Positions 42,471-50,822 of a stretch of 64,000 bases of DNA are shown here, piece by piece (the first letter of the stretch is position 1; the number at the start of each line of letters is the position of its first letter). The notes below the pieces were generated by a model, which did no database searches, was not told the DNA's origin, and worked only from the letters and a program-made list of their open reading frames with translations. The translations under genes and the position numbers were made by a program. The DNA comes from Azospirillum thiophilum (GTDB lineage Bacteria; Pseudomonadota; Alphaproteobacteria; Azospirillales; Azospirillaceae), in contig NZ_CP012403.1 in NCBI RefSeq assembly GCF_001305595.1, positions 208,501 to 272,500 of the forward strand. The letters run 5' to 3'.

Positions 42471-44194
42471 CAGGCCGTCTTCCCGTTGCGCCGCACCTCC
42501 TCCAGCACCCGGCGCAGTTCGTCGGGATGGAGGGGCTTGTGCAGGAAGGCGCAGCCGCGGCGCTGGCCTTCCAGCAGGCTCTCGGGCGCGGTCTCGCCGG
42601 TCAGCACCACCGCCGGGATGTCGGCCCTGAACAGCTTGCGCACCCGGTCGATCACGTCGAAGCCGGACACCTTCCCCGGAAGGCGCAGGTCGGTCAGGAT
42701 GGCGTCGGGCGGCCCCTCCAGCCCGTCGACCGCGGCGAACACCTCCCGCATGTTGGCGGCCGGGACGAAGGCGCAGCCCCAGCTCTCCAGCGCCAGTTGC
42801 AGGCCGGACAGCACCATGCTGTCGTCGTCGACCACCAGGATGCGCATGCCGTCCAGCGGAACGCCGGTTGCACCGCCGCCGTCGACCGGCGCCGCCGGGG
42901 CCAGGGCGTCGGCCGGGGCGTCGGCCAACCCCTCGCCGTCCGCCAGCGGCTCCACCGTCACCGCGAAGACCGAGCCGCGGCCGGAGCGCGACTGCACGTC
43001 GATGGGGGCGTTCAGCAGCACCGACAGCCGCCGGACGATCGCCAGCCCGAGCCCCAACCCCCGCGTCGGGTCGCGGCTGGGGTTGGTCAGCTGATGGAAC
43101 TCGTCGAAGATGACGTCCTGCTTGTCCGGCGGGATGCCGAATCCGGTGTCCCACACCTCGATCCGCCAGCGGCCGTCGCGCTTGCGCAGGCCGAGCAGGA
43201 TGCCGCCGCGCTGGGTGTAGCGGATGGCGTTGGCCAGCAGGTTGCGCACGATGCGGCCAAGCAGCACCGGGTCGCTGCGGGTGAAGGCCCGGCCGGCGGC
43301 ATCGGCGGGGACATGGACTCGCAGCCGCAACCCCTTTTCCTCCGCCTGCGGCCGGAACTCCTCGGCCAGAGACTGCAGCAGCGCATCGAGCGACACCGTC
43401 TGCAGATCGGCCTCGACCGTTCCGGCATCCAGGGTCGATATGTCGAGCAGCGCGTTCAGCAGCCGCTCGCCCGCCGTCATCGCGTTGGCCAGCATGCCGG
43501 CGGTGCGCGTCGCCCGCGCATTGCCGTCCACCTGGGTCGTCAGCGCGTCGAGGAACAGCCGCATCGCCTGGAAGGGCTGGCGCAGATCGTGGCTGGCCGA
43601 GGCGAGGAAGCGCGAGCGCGCCGCGCTGGTGCGCTCCACCTCCGCCCGCATGGTCTCGGCCATCCGGGCAATGGCGTCGTCCAGCGTCGCCGTCGCCAGC
43701 ACCCCGACGACCCGCCCACCGGCCAGCAGCGGCGCGGCGCGCAGGGTCACCGGCGGCTCGGTCGGCAGCCGCAGCAGCGCGACCTCCGGACGGGCGGGCG
43801 CGGCGGCCTCCCCCTTCGCATCTCCCTTCCCTTTTGTCTCCCCTTTTGTCCCATCGACATAGAGCGGGCGCAGCGCCTCGGCCACCGCGGGCCAGCCGCC
43901 CGGCAGCAGGCCGTGCCCGCTTTCGTCGCGGGTCGCGGCGTGCGGCCGGTTCAACAGGGCGGCCAGCGCCCCGTTGCAGCGCACGGCGGCGATGTCCGGC
44001 CCGCCGATGACGAGCATGGTCGGGACCGTGCCGGCCGCGCAGACCCGGCGTGCATTGTCGAGGCACTCGCGGTGGCGCTGATCGGTCGGTGGCAGCGGGG
44101 TGGCCGAAGATCGGGGCATCGCGTCGGCGTCTCTTGGGATCGGGGTCTCGAGGATGGGCTGGAGGCTGATCGCCATGGGCACCGGATCGACCAT
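42467..44194 (-). CDS. Hybrid sensor histidine kinase at the end of the chemosensory operon
   Basis: A 575-residue soluble hybrid kinase. An N-terminal PAS-like region (about 50-180) contains a low-complexity Lys/Gly insert (GTKGETKGKGDAKG). HisKA has the phospho-histidine in SASHDLRQPFQA; the ATPase has N-box NLLANAIRYT and G-boxes DTGFGIP and GLGLGLAIV. A C-terminal receiver carries acidic residues VDDDS and the phospho-acceptor in ILTDLRLPGKVSG. No membrane segment is present. It begins 77 bases after the dual-receiver gene of the che operon and is read the same way. In Rhodospirillum centenum the hybrid kinase CheS3 accompanies a comparable cluster, so a linked role is plausible. ATG 44194 is chosen; MAISL five codons on is possible. 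Confidence 0.87.
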   Translation of the reverse strand: MVDPVPMAISLQPILETPIPRDADAMPRSSATPLPPTDQRHRECLDNARRVCAAGTVPTMLVIGGPDIAAVRCNGALAALLNRPHAATRDESGHGLLPGGWPAVAEALRPLYVDGTKGETKGKGDAKGEAAAPARPEVALLRLPTEPPVTLRAAPLLAGGRVVGVLATATLDDAIARMAETMRAEVERTSAARSRFLASASHDLRQPFQAMRLFLDALTTQVDGNARATRTAGMLANAMTAGERLLNALLDISTLDAGTVEADLQTVSLDALLQSLAEEFRPQAEEKGLRLRVHVPADAAGRAFTRSDPVLLGRIVRNLLANAIRYTQRGGILLGLRKRDGRWRIEVWDTGFGIPPDKQDVIFDEFHQLTNPSRDPTRGLGLGLAIVRRLSVLLNAPIDVQSRSGRGSVFAVTVEPLADGEGLADAPADALAPAAPVDGGGATGVPLDGMRILVVDDDSMVLSGLQLALESWGCAFVPAANMREVFAAVDGLEGPPDAILTDLRLPGKVSGFDVIDRVRKLFRADIPAVVLTGETAPESLLEGQRRGCAFLHKPLHPDELRRVLEEVRRNGKTAC

Positions 44195-44271
44195 ACGGTA
44201 GGTTTCGGAATGTCCACAGACAATAAACGGACCCGCCGACTTGCGAAATCACACGATGGCTCTACTCCCTC

Positions 44272-45039
44272 CTATGCGGAAGGTGTAGTTCGCGGAAGCC
44301 GCAACAGGTGGTCCTCGACGAAGTATTTACGGCGCAAAAGTGCCATCAGCCGGATCTTGAGGACATCCATCGTCTGCGACTTGCCGACGAAATCATCGGC
44401 CCCGGCGTTCAGGCTGATCATCAGCTGCTCCTCGTCGTCCTGGCTGGTCAGGATGACGATCTGGAAGAACAGGCCGCGCCGGCGCCGGAAGCGGTCGAAG
44501 CGCTGGCAGAGCTGGGTGCCGCTGGTGCCGGGCATCACCAGATCGAGGATGACGCAATCCAGCCCGCCGCCGGCCAGCGCCGCCACCGCCTCGTCGGCAT
44601 TGCGGGCCGCGGTGACGCTGCAGCCCTCCTGTTCCAGCTCGCCGCGCAGGAATTCGCGGTAGGTGGCGCTGTCGTCGACGATCAGGATGCGGGCGCGGCG
44701 GAAGATCTCCGGCGCCGTCGGGGGTGCGCTGCGCCGCTCGATCGTCCGCCACGCCTCGGCCACCAGCGCCTGCGGGTCGGAGACATCGTACTCCCCCTCG
44801 CCGCGGCCGAGCACCATGACCGACGCGTCGCTGCGCGCGCGCAGTTCGGCCAGCCCGGCCGGACCGGCAAGCTCGCCCTCGACGATCAGCAGGTCGTGGG
44901 GGGCGCGCGCGAGTTCGGCCAGCGCCGGCTCGACGCCCTCGACGCAGACCGCCTCCACGCCGCGCTCCTCCAGCAGCAGTTTCAGCAGAAGCCCCTGCGT
45001 CTGGGAGCCCATGACAACGAGGGTGCGCAGTCCGTTCAT
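44272..45039 (-). CDS. Response regulator with degenerate plus intact receiver domains
   Basis: A 255-residue two-receiver protein without an output domain. The N-terminal half (MNGLRTLVVMGSQTQGLLLKLLLEERGVEAV) has the receiver fold pattern but lacks the acidic pair and the phospho-acceptor (LIVEGELAG sits where D is expected). The C-terminal half is intact: ILIVDDSATYREFL, the Asp in CVILDLVMPGTSG, a Thr in ILTSQDDE, and the Lys in DDFVGKSQ. It would be phosphorylated by the CheA of the same operon. Its ATG overlaps the cheB stop (ATGA). Lacking a GGDEF domain, it differs from WspR, so its output must act through protein contacts. Confidence 0.88.
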   Translation of the reverse strand: MNGLRTLVVMGSQTQGLLLKLLLEERGVEAVCVEGVEPALAELARAPHDLLIVEGELAGPAGLAELRARSDASVMVLGRGEGEYDVSDPQALVAEAWRTIERRSAPPTAPEIFRRARILIVDDSATYREFLRGELEQEGCSVTAARNADEAVAALAGGGLDCVILDLVMPGTSGTQLCQRFDRFRRRRGLFFQIVILTSQDDEEQLMISLNAGADDFVGKSQTMDVLKIRLMALLRRKYFVEDHLLRLPRTTPSA

Positions 45040-46166
45040 GAGGCCATCTTATCGTCGGAGGTCAGTTGCAGCAGCCGTGCGGCCACCCGGTCGAGAGGCA
45101 GTTCCTCCACGGCGCCGCCCAGCCGGACGGCGGTGCCCGGCATGCTGTGGATGACGGCGGTGGAGGCGTGCTCGGCGATGGTGTAGGCGCCGGTCCGGTG
45201 CATCTCCGCCAGCCCGCGCGCGCCGTCCTCCCCCATGCCGGTCAGCAGCACGCCGATGCCGGTGGCGCCGTAGCCGCGCGCCATCGACTGGAACAGCACC
45301 TCGCCCGACGGGCGCTGCCCGCACACCATCGGGGCATCGGACAGGCGGATGGTGGCGTTCTCCACCTGCATGTGGCGGTCGCCGGGCGCCACATAGACGG
45401 TGCCGGGGCGCGGGGTCGTCCCCTGCTCGCCCAGCCGGACCGGCAGCGCGGAAACGGTGCCGAGCCAATTGGCGAAACCGGCCATGAAGGGCGCCCCCAT
45501 ATGCTGGACCACGAAGACCGGCAGCGGGAAGCCGGCCGGCAGCTCCCTCAGGATCCGCGACAGCGCCGCCGGCCCGCCGGTGGAGGCGACGAGGCCGAGC
45601 GCGCGGAAACGCCGGAGCTGCCCGTCCGCCGTCACCGCCTCGGCCGGCAGGGAGGGAGCCGGGGAGGAGCCGGCCGGAGAGGCGTTGGCCGGCCGCGCGG
45701 GGCGGGCGGTGATGCGGTGCCGGATCACCTTCACCTGGCTCATGATGACCAGCTGGGTGCAGAGATGGTGCGCCACCGTCTGGTAGTCGGCGCGCGCCAT
45801 GCTGCCCGGCTTCTCCACCACCGCCAGCGCGCCGGCCTGCAGCGCCCGCATGGGGATGTCGAGGTCGCGCACGTCGGACGCCACCACCACGATCGGCAGC
45901 GGGGTCTGGCGCATGATGCGGCTGGTCACCTCGAAACCGTCGATGCCCGGCAGCCGGATGTCGAGCGACACGACGTCCGGCGCCTCCCGCTCGATCATGC
46001 GCAGCGCCTGTTCGCCGCTCGACGCGATGCCGGCCACCTCCAGCCGCGGATCGGAGCCGATGACGTGGCTGAGGAGCTGCTGGATGACCGGGCTGTCCTC
46101 GACCACCAGCACGCGGATGCGGCGGGGCGCGCCCTGCGCCCCCGCGGACGGCGCGGCCCCGTTCAC
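45036..46166 (-). CDS. cheB: Chemotaxis methylesterase CheB (GTG start)
   Basis: A 376-residue receptor methylesterase/deamidase. The receiver domain (residues 17-135) has acidic VVEDSPVIQQLL, phospho-acceptor VSLDIRLPGIDG and the Lys of VVEKPGS. The esterase domain has the catalytic serine in GLVASTGGPAALS, histidine in VFVVQHMGAPF and aspartate in LLTGMGEDGARGL. The start is a GTG at 46166 that overlaps the cheA stop (GTGA); no ATG fits the receiver start. The linker (45640-45730) is Pro/Ala-rich. It opposes CheR in adapting the operon's own MCP. Confidence 0.92.
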   Translation of the reverse strand: MNGAAPSAGAQGAPRRIRVLVVEDSPVIQQLLSHVIGSDPRLEVAGIASSGEQALRMIEREAPDVVSLDIRLPGIDGFEVTSRIMRQTPLPIVVVASDVRDLDIPMRALQAGALAVVEKPGSMARADYQTVAHHLCTQLVIMSQVKVIRHRITARPARPANASPAGSSPAPSLPAEAVTADGQLRRFRALGLVASTGGPAALSRILRELPAGFPLPVFVVQHMGAPFMAGFANWLGTVSALPVRLGEQGTTPRPGTVYVAPGDRHMQVENATIRLSDAPMVCGQRPSGEVLFQSMARGYGATGIGVLLTGMGEDGARGLAEMHRTGAYTIAEHASTAVIHSMPGTAVRLGGAVEELPLDRVAARLLQLTSDDKMAS

Positions 46167-48394
46167 AGCAGCCGCCGGATGCCGGCCAGAAGCTCGTTCT
46201 GGTCGAAGCGCGTCTTGACGATGTAGGCGTCGGCACCCAGCCGCAGGCCGCGCTCGCGGTCCTCGTCGCTGGCGCGCGAGGTGACCAGGATCACCGGGAT
46301 CTCCGCCAGCCGCCTGTCCGCCTTGACCGCCTGCAACAGGGCGAAACCGTCCATCCGGGGCATCTCGACGTCGCTGATGATCAGGCCAACCTCCATCCCT
46401 TCGGACAGGCGCTCCAGGGCCTCGCGCCCGTCCACGCACAGCGTCACCCGATAACCATGGGCTTCGAGGATGCTCTTTTCCAGCGTGCGGGTGGTGATGC
46501 TGTCATCGACGACCAGGATATGCGCCCGGACGGGGGGCGCCTCCTCCGCGGGCCGGGCCGGCGGGGGCAGGATGCTGCCGGGCAGCGGCATCAGGCCGGA
46601 AATGTTCAGCACCAGCGCCGGACCGCCGTCGTCCATCAGCACGGTGCCGAGATAGCGGCCGGACTCGAGCCCGGTCTCGTCCGCCGCGGTCACCACCGTC
46701 TCGCGCGTTGCGACGAAGCGGTCGACCGCCAGGGCGAGCCGGCGGTCCGCCGCGCGCACCACCACCAGGGCCAGCGCCCGCTCGGCGGCGGGCACCACCG
46801 GCGCTTCCATGCCGAGCAGCGCCGCCAGCGAGGTGACGGGGATCTCCTCGTCGCCGATCCGGATCATCGGCGTGCCGACACCGGAGAACAGCGCCTCGGC
46901 CGGGGTGGTGCGCAGCCGGACCACGTCGGCCGACGGGATCGCCAGGATCTGGTCCTGCACGGCGACGAAGACCAGCCGCTGGCTCAGCAGGCTGAGCGGC
47001 ACCTCGATGGTGACGGCGGTGCCGCCGCCCGGCCGGTCGGCGATGGTCAGGTTGCCCTGCAGCCGCTCCACCTCCCGCCGCGCGATGGCCAGCCCCATGC
47101 CGCGCCCGGCCAGCTCGGTGGTGTGGACGGCGGTGGAGAAGCCGGGATGGAACAGGAATTCGGTCAGCCGCTCCAGCGGCACCTCCTCCGCCTCGCCGGC
47201 CCCGTCGGAGGAGGTGGGGTCGAGAAGCCCGCGCTCCTCCGCCCGGCGCCGGATCGCCGCGCGGTCGAGCCCGCGCCCGTCATCCTCGATGCGCAGCCGC
47301 AGCCGCGCCCCCTCGACCGACGCGGCGATGGTGACGCGGGCGGCCGGCCGCTTGCCCAGCGCCAGCCGCTCGGCCGGCGTCTCGATGCCGTGGCTGATGG
47401 AATTGCGGGCGATGTGCAGGATGGGATCCTTCAGCCGCTGCAGGACGGCGCGGTCGGCCTCGACCTCCAGCCCGCGGACGTCGACCTCGACCTCCTTGCC
47501 CTCGGCCCGGCTGATGTCGCGGACCATGCGGCCGAGCCCGCTCAGCTGGTTCTCGGCCGGCAGCATGCGCAGGCGGCGCATGTCCTGCTGGAAGCCGCCG
47601 CCCCAGCGCCGCATCGACCACAGGAGCCGGTCATGGCTGCGGTGCGCGCTGTCGAGCGCGCCGCCGAGCGCGCGGAAGCGCCGCTCGAATGCCATCAGCG
47701 CCGGCAGCGCCCCGCGCCCGTCGGCCGCATCGGCCGGCACCCCGCGCCCGACCTGCACCCGCAGATGCCGCCAGGCCCGGTCCAGCGCGCGGAATTCCTG
47801 GCGCATCTGGCGCAGCTGCTCGCCGAGCCCGGCCTGCGCCTCCACCTCCGGCAGCAGGGCCGACGCCGTCTCCGACAGGCGCTCCAGCCCCTGGGAGGCG
47901 ATGCGGACCAGCGCCGCGCTGTCGGCATCGGCCGTCCGCTCGCGCGCCGGCCCCTGCGCGGCCCCCCGCCCCCGGTGGCCCGCAGGTGCGGCGGAGGAGG
48001 AGACGGTCCCGCCGGACCCGCCGCCGGCCAGCCGGTCGAGATCGGCCAGCACCCCGGCCGTCTCCACCGCCTCGCCGCCCTGGAGCGACCAGGCGACCAG
48101 ATCCTCGATGGCGTCGAGCGCCCGGCGCACCACGGCGGCGCTGGCGGCGTCCAGCGCCGTCTCGCCCTTCTGCACCGCGATGAAGGCGGCCTCCAGCCGG
48201 TGGGAGATCGCCTCCACCTCCGGCAGGTCGACGGCACGGGCGGCGCCCTTCAGGCTGTGGGCGCGGCGGTGGATGTCGACGAGGTCAGGCTCCTCCCCGG
48301 TGGCCTCGGCCTCGCGGAGCGCGCTGCGGATCGCCGACAGATGGTCCTTGTGCTCGATGTCGAAGGCGGCGAGCAGGCGCTGGCGGATGTCCAT
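46163..48394 (-). CDS. cheA: Hybrid chemosensory kinase CheA with C-terminal receiver
   Basis: A 743-residue CheA of the CheA-REC type. The Hpt domain carries the phospho-histidine at about residue 46 (HRRAHSLKGAARAV). There is no clear CheY-binding P2 domain. The dimerisation and ATPase domains follow (LHIARNSISHGIETPAERL and the G-box GRGMGLAIARREVERLQG), then a CheW-like domain, and residues from about 620 form an intact receiver (ILVVDDSITTRTL, IISDVEMPRMDG, YIVKTRF). Start: ATG 48394, preceded by GAGG; a longer frame would need a TTG. WspE and FrzE share this architecture, in which the receiver tunes or replaces the CheY output. Confidence 0.92.
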   Translation of the reverse strand: MDIRQRLLAAFDIEHKDHLSAIRSALREAEATGEEPDLVDIHRRAHSLKGAARAVDLPEVEAISHRLEAAFIAVQKGETALDAASAAVVRRALDAIEDLVAWSLQGGEAVETAGVLADLDRLAGGGSGGTVSSSAAPAGHRGRGAAQGPARERTADADSAALVRIASQGLERLSETASALLPEVEAQAGLGEQLRQMRQEFRALDRAWRHLRVQVGRGVPADAADGRGALPALMAFERRFRALGGALDSAHRSHDRLLWSMRRWGGGFQQDMRRLRMLPAENQLSGLGRMVRDISRAEGKEVEVDVRGLEVEADRAVLQRLKDPILHIARNSISHGIETPAERLALGKRPAARVTIAASVEGARLRLRIEDDGRGLDRAAIRRRAEERGLLDPTSSDGAGEAEEVPLERLTEFLFHPGFSTAVHTTELAGRGMGLAIARREVERLQGNLTIADRPGGGTAVTIEVPLSLLSQRLVFVAVQDQILAIPSADVVRLRTTPAEALFSGVGTPMIRIGDEEIPVTSLAALLGMEAPVVPAAERALALVVVRAADRRLALAVDRFVATRETVVTAADETGLESGRYLGTVLMDDGGPALVLNISGLMPLPGSILPPPARPAEEAPPVRAHILVVDDSITTRTLEKSILEAHGYRVTLCVDGREALERLSEGMEVGLIISDVEMPRMDGFALLQAVKADRRLAEIPVILVTSRASDEDRERGLRLGADAYIVKTRFDQNELLAGIRRLL

Positions 48395-48416
48395 CAGGTG
48401 CCTCGGCAAAGCATCG

Positions 48417-50105
48417 TCACACCCGGTAGTTCCGCACCGCCTCGACCAGGCCCTGGCCGAGGTTGTTCAGGTTGGCGGCGGCGCCCTCCAGCTGGCGGGT
48501 GCCGGCGGCGGTCTGGCTGCTGGCCTCGCGGATGTTCTGCAATGCCTGGATCACCTGTTCCAGGCCGATCTGCTGCTGGTTGGTGCCGGCGACGATCTGC
48601 TGGAAGGCGAGCACGCTCTCCTGGATGTTCTCCGCCATGGTGCGGATGGTCGATTGGGTGGCGTCGGTCTGCCGCTTGCCGGCGGCGACGCGCTTGACCG
48701 CCTCCTCCGTCAGCATGACCGAGGCGTTGATGCCGTGCTGGATCTCCGACAGGTTGGAGCGGACCTGCGCGGTCGCCTCCTTCGACTGGTCGGCGAGGCT
48801 CTTGATCTCGCCGGCGACGATGGAGAAGGTCCGGCCATGCTCGCCGGCCGCCGCCGCCTCGATGGCGGCGTTCAGCGCCAGCAGGTGGCAGCGCTCGGCG
48901 ATGTCGTTCACCGTCACGATGATCTCGCCGATCGCCTGGGTGCGCTCGGACAGCATGACGATGTTCTCGGCCACCGCCTCGGCCTGCTCGCGGATCGCGT
49001 CCATCGCCTGGATGGTGTCGTCCACCGCCTTCATGCCGGAATGGCTGGAGGCCGCCACCGTCTGGGCGCCGTGGGAAACATCCTGGGCGCGGCGGTTGAT
49101 CTGCGCGCCCGATTCGGTGATCTCCGACAGGGTCGCGGTGGTCTGCTCCACCGCCGCCAGCTGCTCGGCGACGCTGGCCGACTGCTGCTGGGTGGAGGCG
49201 CGGATCTGCGCGGTGGCGGCGTGGACGCTCTCCGCGGTTTCGCGCGTCGTCCGCGCCATCGACTTCAGCCGGCCGGCCATCTCGTTCAGATGGTCGCCCA
49301 GGATGGCCAGCTCGTCCTTGCCGGATATCGCGATCTCCTGCGTCAGGTCGCCATGGCCGACCTTGGTGACGAAGTCGATGGCGCGGCCGAGCCGCCGCGT
49401 GATCGAGCTGCCGATCAGATAGGCGACGGCGACGGCGGTCAGGAAGACGACGACGAGGGCGATGACCGACGACTGGATCGCGGAGTCGTAGATCGCCCGG
49501 ATGTCGTCACGCCCCGAGGAGGTCAGATGGTCGATGGCGGTCTGGGCAGCCGCGATGCGCTGCTCCATGGCCCTGCGCAGCTCGTCCACCCTCTGGCGGC
49601 GCTGGAGCGCCTCGGCGACCTGGTTGCGCTCCAGCATCGTGTAGATGGTGCGCGCCTCGTCGCCGACCGCCATGACGGCCCGGCCCATCTCGTTGACCGC
49701 GGTGTCCAGCTCGACCCAGCCGCGGCGGCGGTTGTCGGTCACGCTGTTGAGCGAGCGTTGCGCCACCATCGCGCGCAGGCTGCCCAGATCCTGGCGCAGC
49801 TTGGCTCCGACCTCGTCATAGTGGCGGCGCAGCGGCGCCAGGATCGCCGGGATTTCCGCCGCCCGCCCCTCGGCATTGGCGATGGATACGGCGTTCAGCG
49901 CCGTCTCGCGCGTGCTGCGCAGCTCCGCCTGGAGGTTGCCGACCGTCGTCACCAAGTCGGCCGCCTCGGTGTCGTAGCTGGACACCGCCATGATCACGCC
50001 CAGCGCATCGGAAAAGCGCGACATCTGGTACAGCGCCAGCAGCGCGGTCAGGATGCACACCGCGCCGAATCCCAGGACCAGCTTGTGCGCGACTTTGATG
50101 TTCAT
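48417..50105 (-). CDS. Methyl-accepting chemotaxis protein of the ACF-type operon
   Basis: A 562-residue chemoreceptor. Membrane helices lie at residues 9-27 and 212-232 with a ~185-residue periplasmic four-helix-bundle-like sensor between them (likely 4HB/TarH type). HAMP follows (SSITRRLGRAIDFVTKVGHGDL), then the signalling hairpin. At the tip, where most receptors have QTNLLALNAAIEAARAGE, this one reads ERCHLLALNAAIEAAAAGE with Cys406-His407, a divergence from the consensus trimer contact. No C-terminal NWETF-like CheR tether is present. It is read 22 bases before cheA. The periplasmic ligand is unknown. Confidence 0.92.
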   Translation of the reverse strand: MNIKVAHKLVLGFGAVCILTALLALYQMSRFSDALGVIMAVSSYDTEAADLVTTVGNLQAELRSTRETALNAVSIANAEGRAAEIPAILAPLRRHYDEVGAKLRQDLGSLRAMVAQRSLNSVTDNRRRGWVELDTAVNEMGRAVMAVGDEARTIYTMLERNQVAEALQRRQRVDELRRAMEQRIAAAQTAIDHLTSSGRDDIRAIYDSAIQSSVIALVVVFLTAVAVAYLIGSSITRRLGRAIDFVTKVGHGDLTQEIAISGKDELAILGDHLNEMAGRLKSMARTTRETAESVHAATAQIRASTQQQSASVAEQLAAVEQTTATLSEITESGAQINRRAQDVSHGAQTVAASSHSGMKAVDDTIQAMDAIREQAEAVAENIVMLSERTQAIGEIIVTVNDIAERCHLLALNAAIEAAAAGEHGRTFSIVAGEIKSLADQSKEATAQVRSNLSEIQHGINASVMLTEEAVKRVAAGKRQTDATQSTIRTMAENIQESVLAFQQIVAGTNQQQIGLEQVIQALQNIREASSQTAAGTRQLEGAAANLNNLGQGLVEAVRNYRV

Positions 50106-50153
50106 TCTTGGACTCCAGCCCCTGACGGCTTCTGCGAGTGGATCGGACGGGTC

Positions 50154-50822
50154 TCAGCTCTTCACGACGTCGAACAGCGCCGCCATGTCGAGGATCGCCA
50201 TGCGGTCGGCGGCGATGGCCTTGACCAGCGGCCCGGCCTCCGCCGGGGCGGTGCGCTGGGGGGCGACGCTGGCCACCCGCTCCACCGCATGCAGGCGCAG
50301 CGCCGCCGGCCTGCCGGTGCCGGTGCGCAGCACCAGGGCATAGCCGGGCTCCGCCGCGCCGCCCGCCGCGCCGCCGTCCCCAGCCGGCAGGGCGGCGGGC
50401 CCGCCGCACAGCCGGTCGAGATCGAACAGCCGCATCACCCGGCCGCCGACGGCGATCACCCCGAGCATCGCCGGCGGCGCCCCCGGCACACGGGCCAGCC
50501 GCGGCATCGGCACGATATGGCCGAGATGACGCAGCTCCAGCCCGTACAGCGTCGCCGCCCCGCGCGCGACCAGCATCGGGATGCCGGTGTCCTCGCCGTC
50601 GAGGGCGGGCGGCGGTTCGGCCAGATGTTCGGTGCGGCGGTCCAGCAGGGCATCGGCCCAGGGGCCGCGGCCGGCAAAGGTCTCCTCCAGGATCGCCCTG
50701 CGCTGCGCCAGCCCCTCGCGCACATCCTCCCAGTCGATGGCGGAGCGGCGTGGAGCCGGGCGGGGCCGGGGATCGAGAGGGGAGTGGGGATCGGGCCGGA
50801 AATCGGGATCGGTCTCGTCCAT
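50154..50822 (-). CDS. cheW: CheW coupling protein with long N-terminal extension
   Basis: A 222-residue adaptor that would link the MCP to CheA. The first ~80 residues are a Pro/Asp/Arg-rich extension with a helix (DWEDVREGLAQRRAILEETFAG). The rest is a CheW domain (LVARGAATLYGLELRHLGHIVPMPRLARVPGAPPAMLGVIAVGGRVMRLFDL). The Wsp system also has two CheW proteins, one with an extension, so this pair fits. Its ATG shares one base with the cheR stop (TGATG), showing coupling. It precedes the MCP gene by 48 bases. Confidence 0.88.
   Translation of the reverse strand: MDETDPDFRPDPHSPLDPRPRPAPRRSAIDWEDVREGLAQRRAILEETFAGRGPWADALLDRRTEHLAEPPPALDGEDTGIPMLVARGAATLYGLELRHLGHIVPMPRLARVPGAPPAMLGVIAVGGRVMRLFDLDRLCGGPAALPAGDGGAAGGAAEPGYALVLRTGTGRPAALRLHAVERVASVAPQRTAPAEAGPLVKAIAADRMAILDMAALFDVVKS

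Noticed and set aside
42429..44252. A longer minus-strand frame overlapping the hybrid kinase gene
   Set aside because: It is a shifted frame with Arg/Pro/Gly-rich composition. The kinase frame ending at 42467 contains all histidine kinase and receiver motifs.
44272..45039. Assignment of this regulator as WspR
   Set aside because: It has two receiver-like halves and no GGDEF domain, so it cannot be a diguanylate cyclase.
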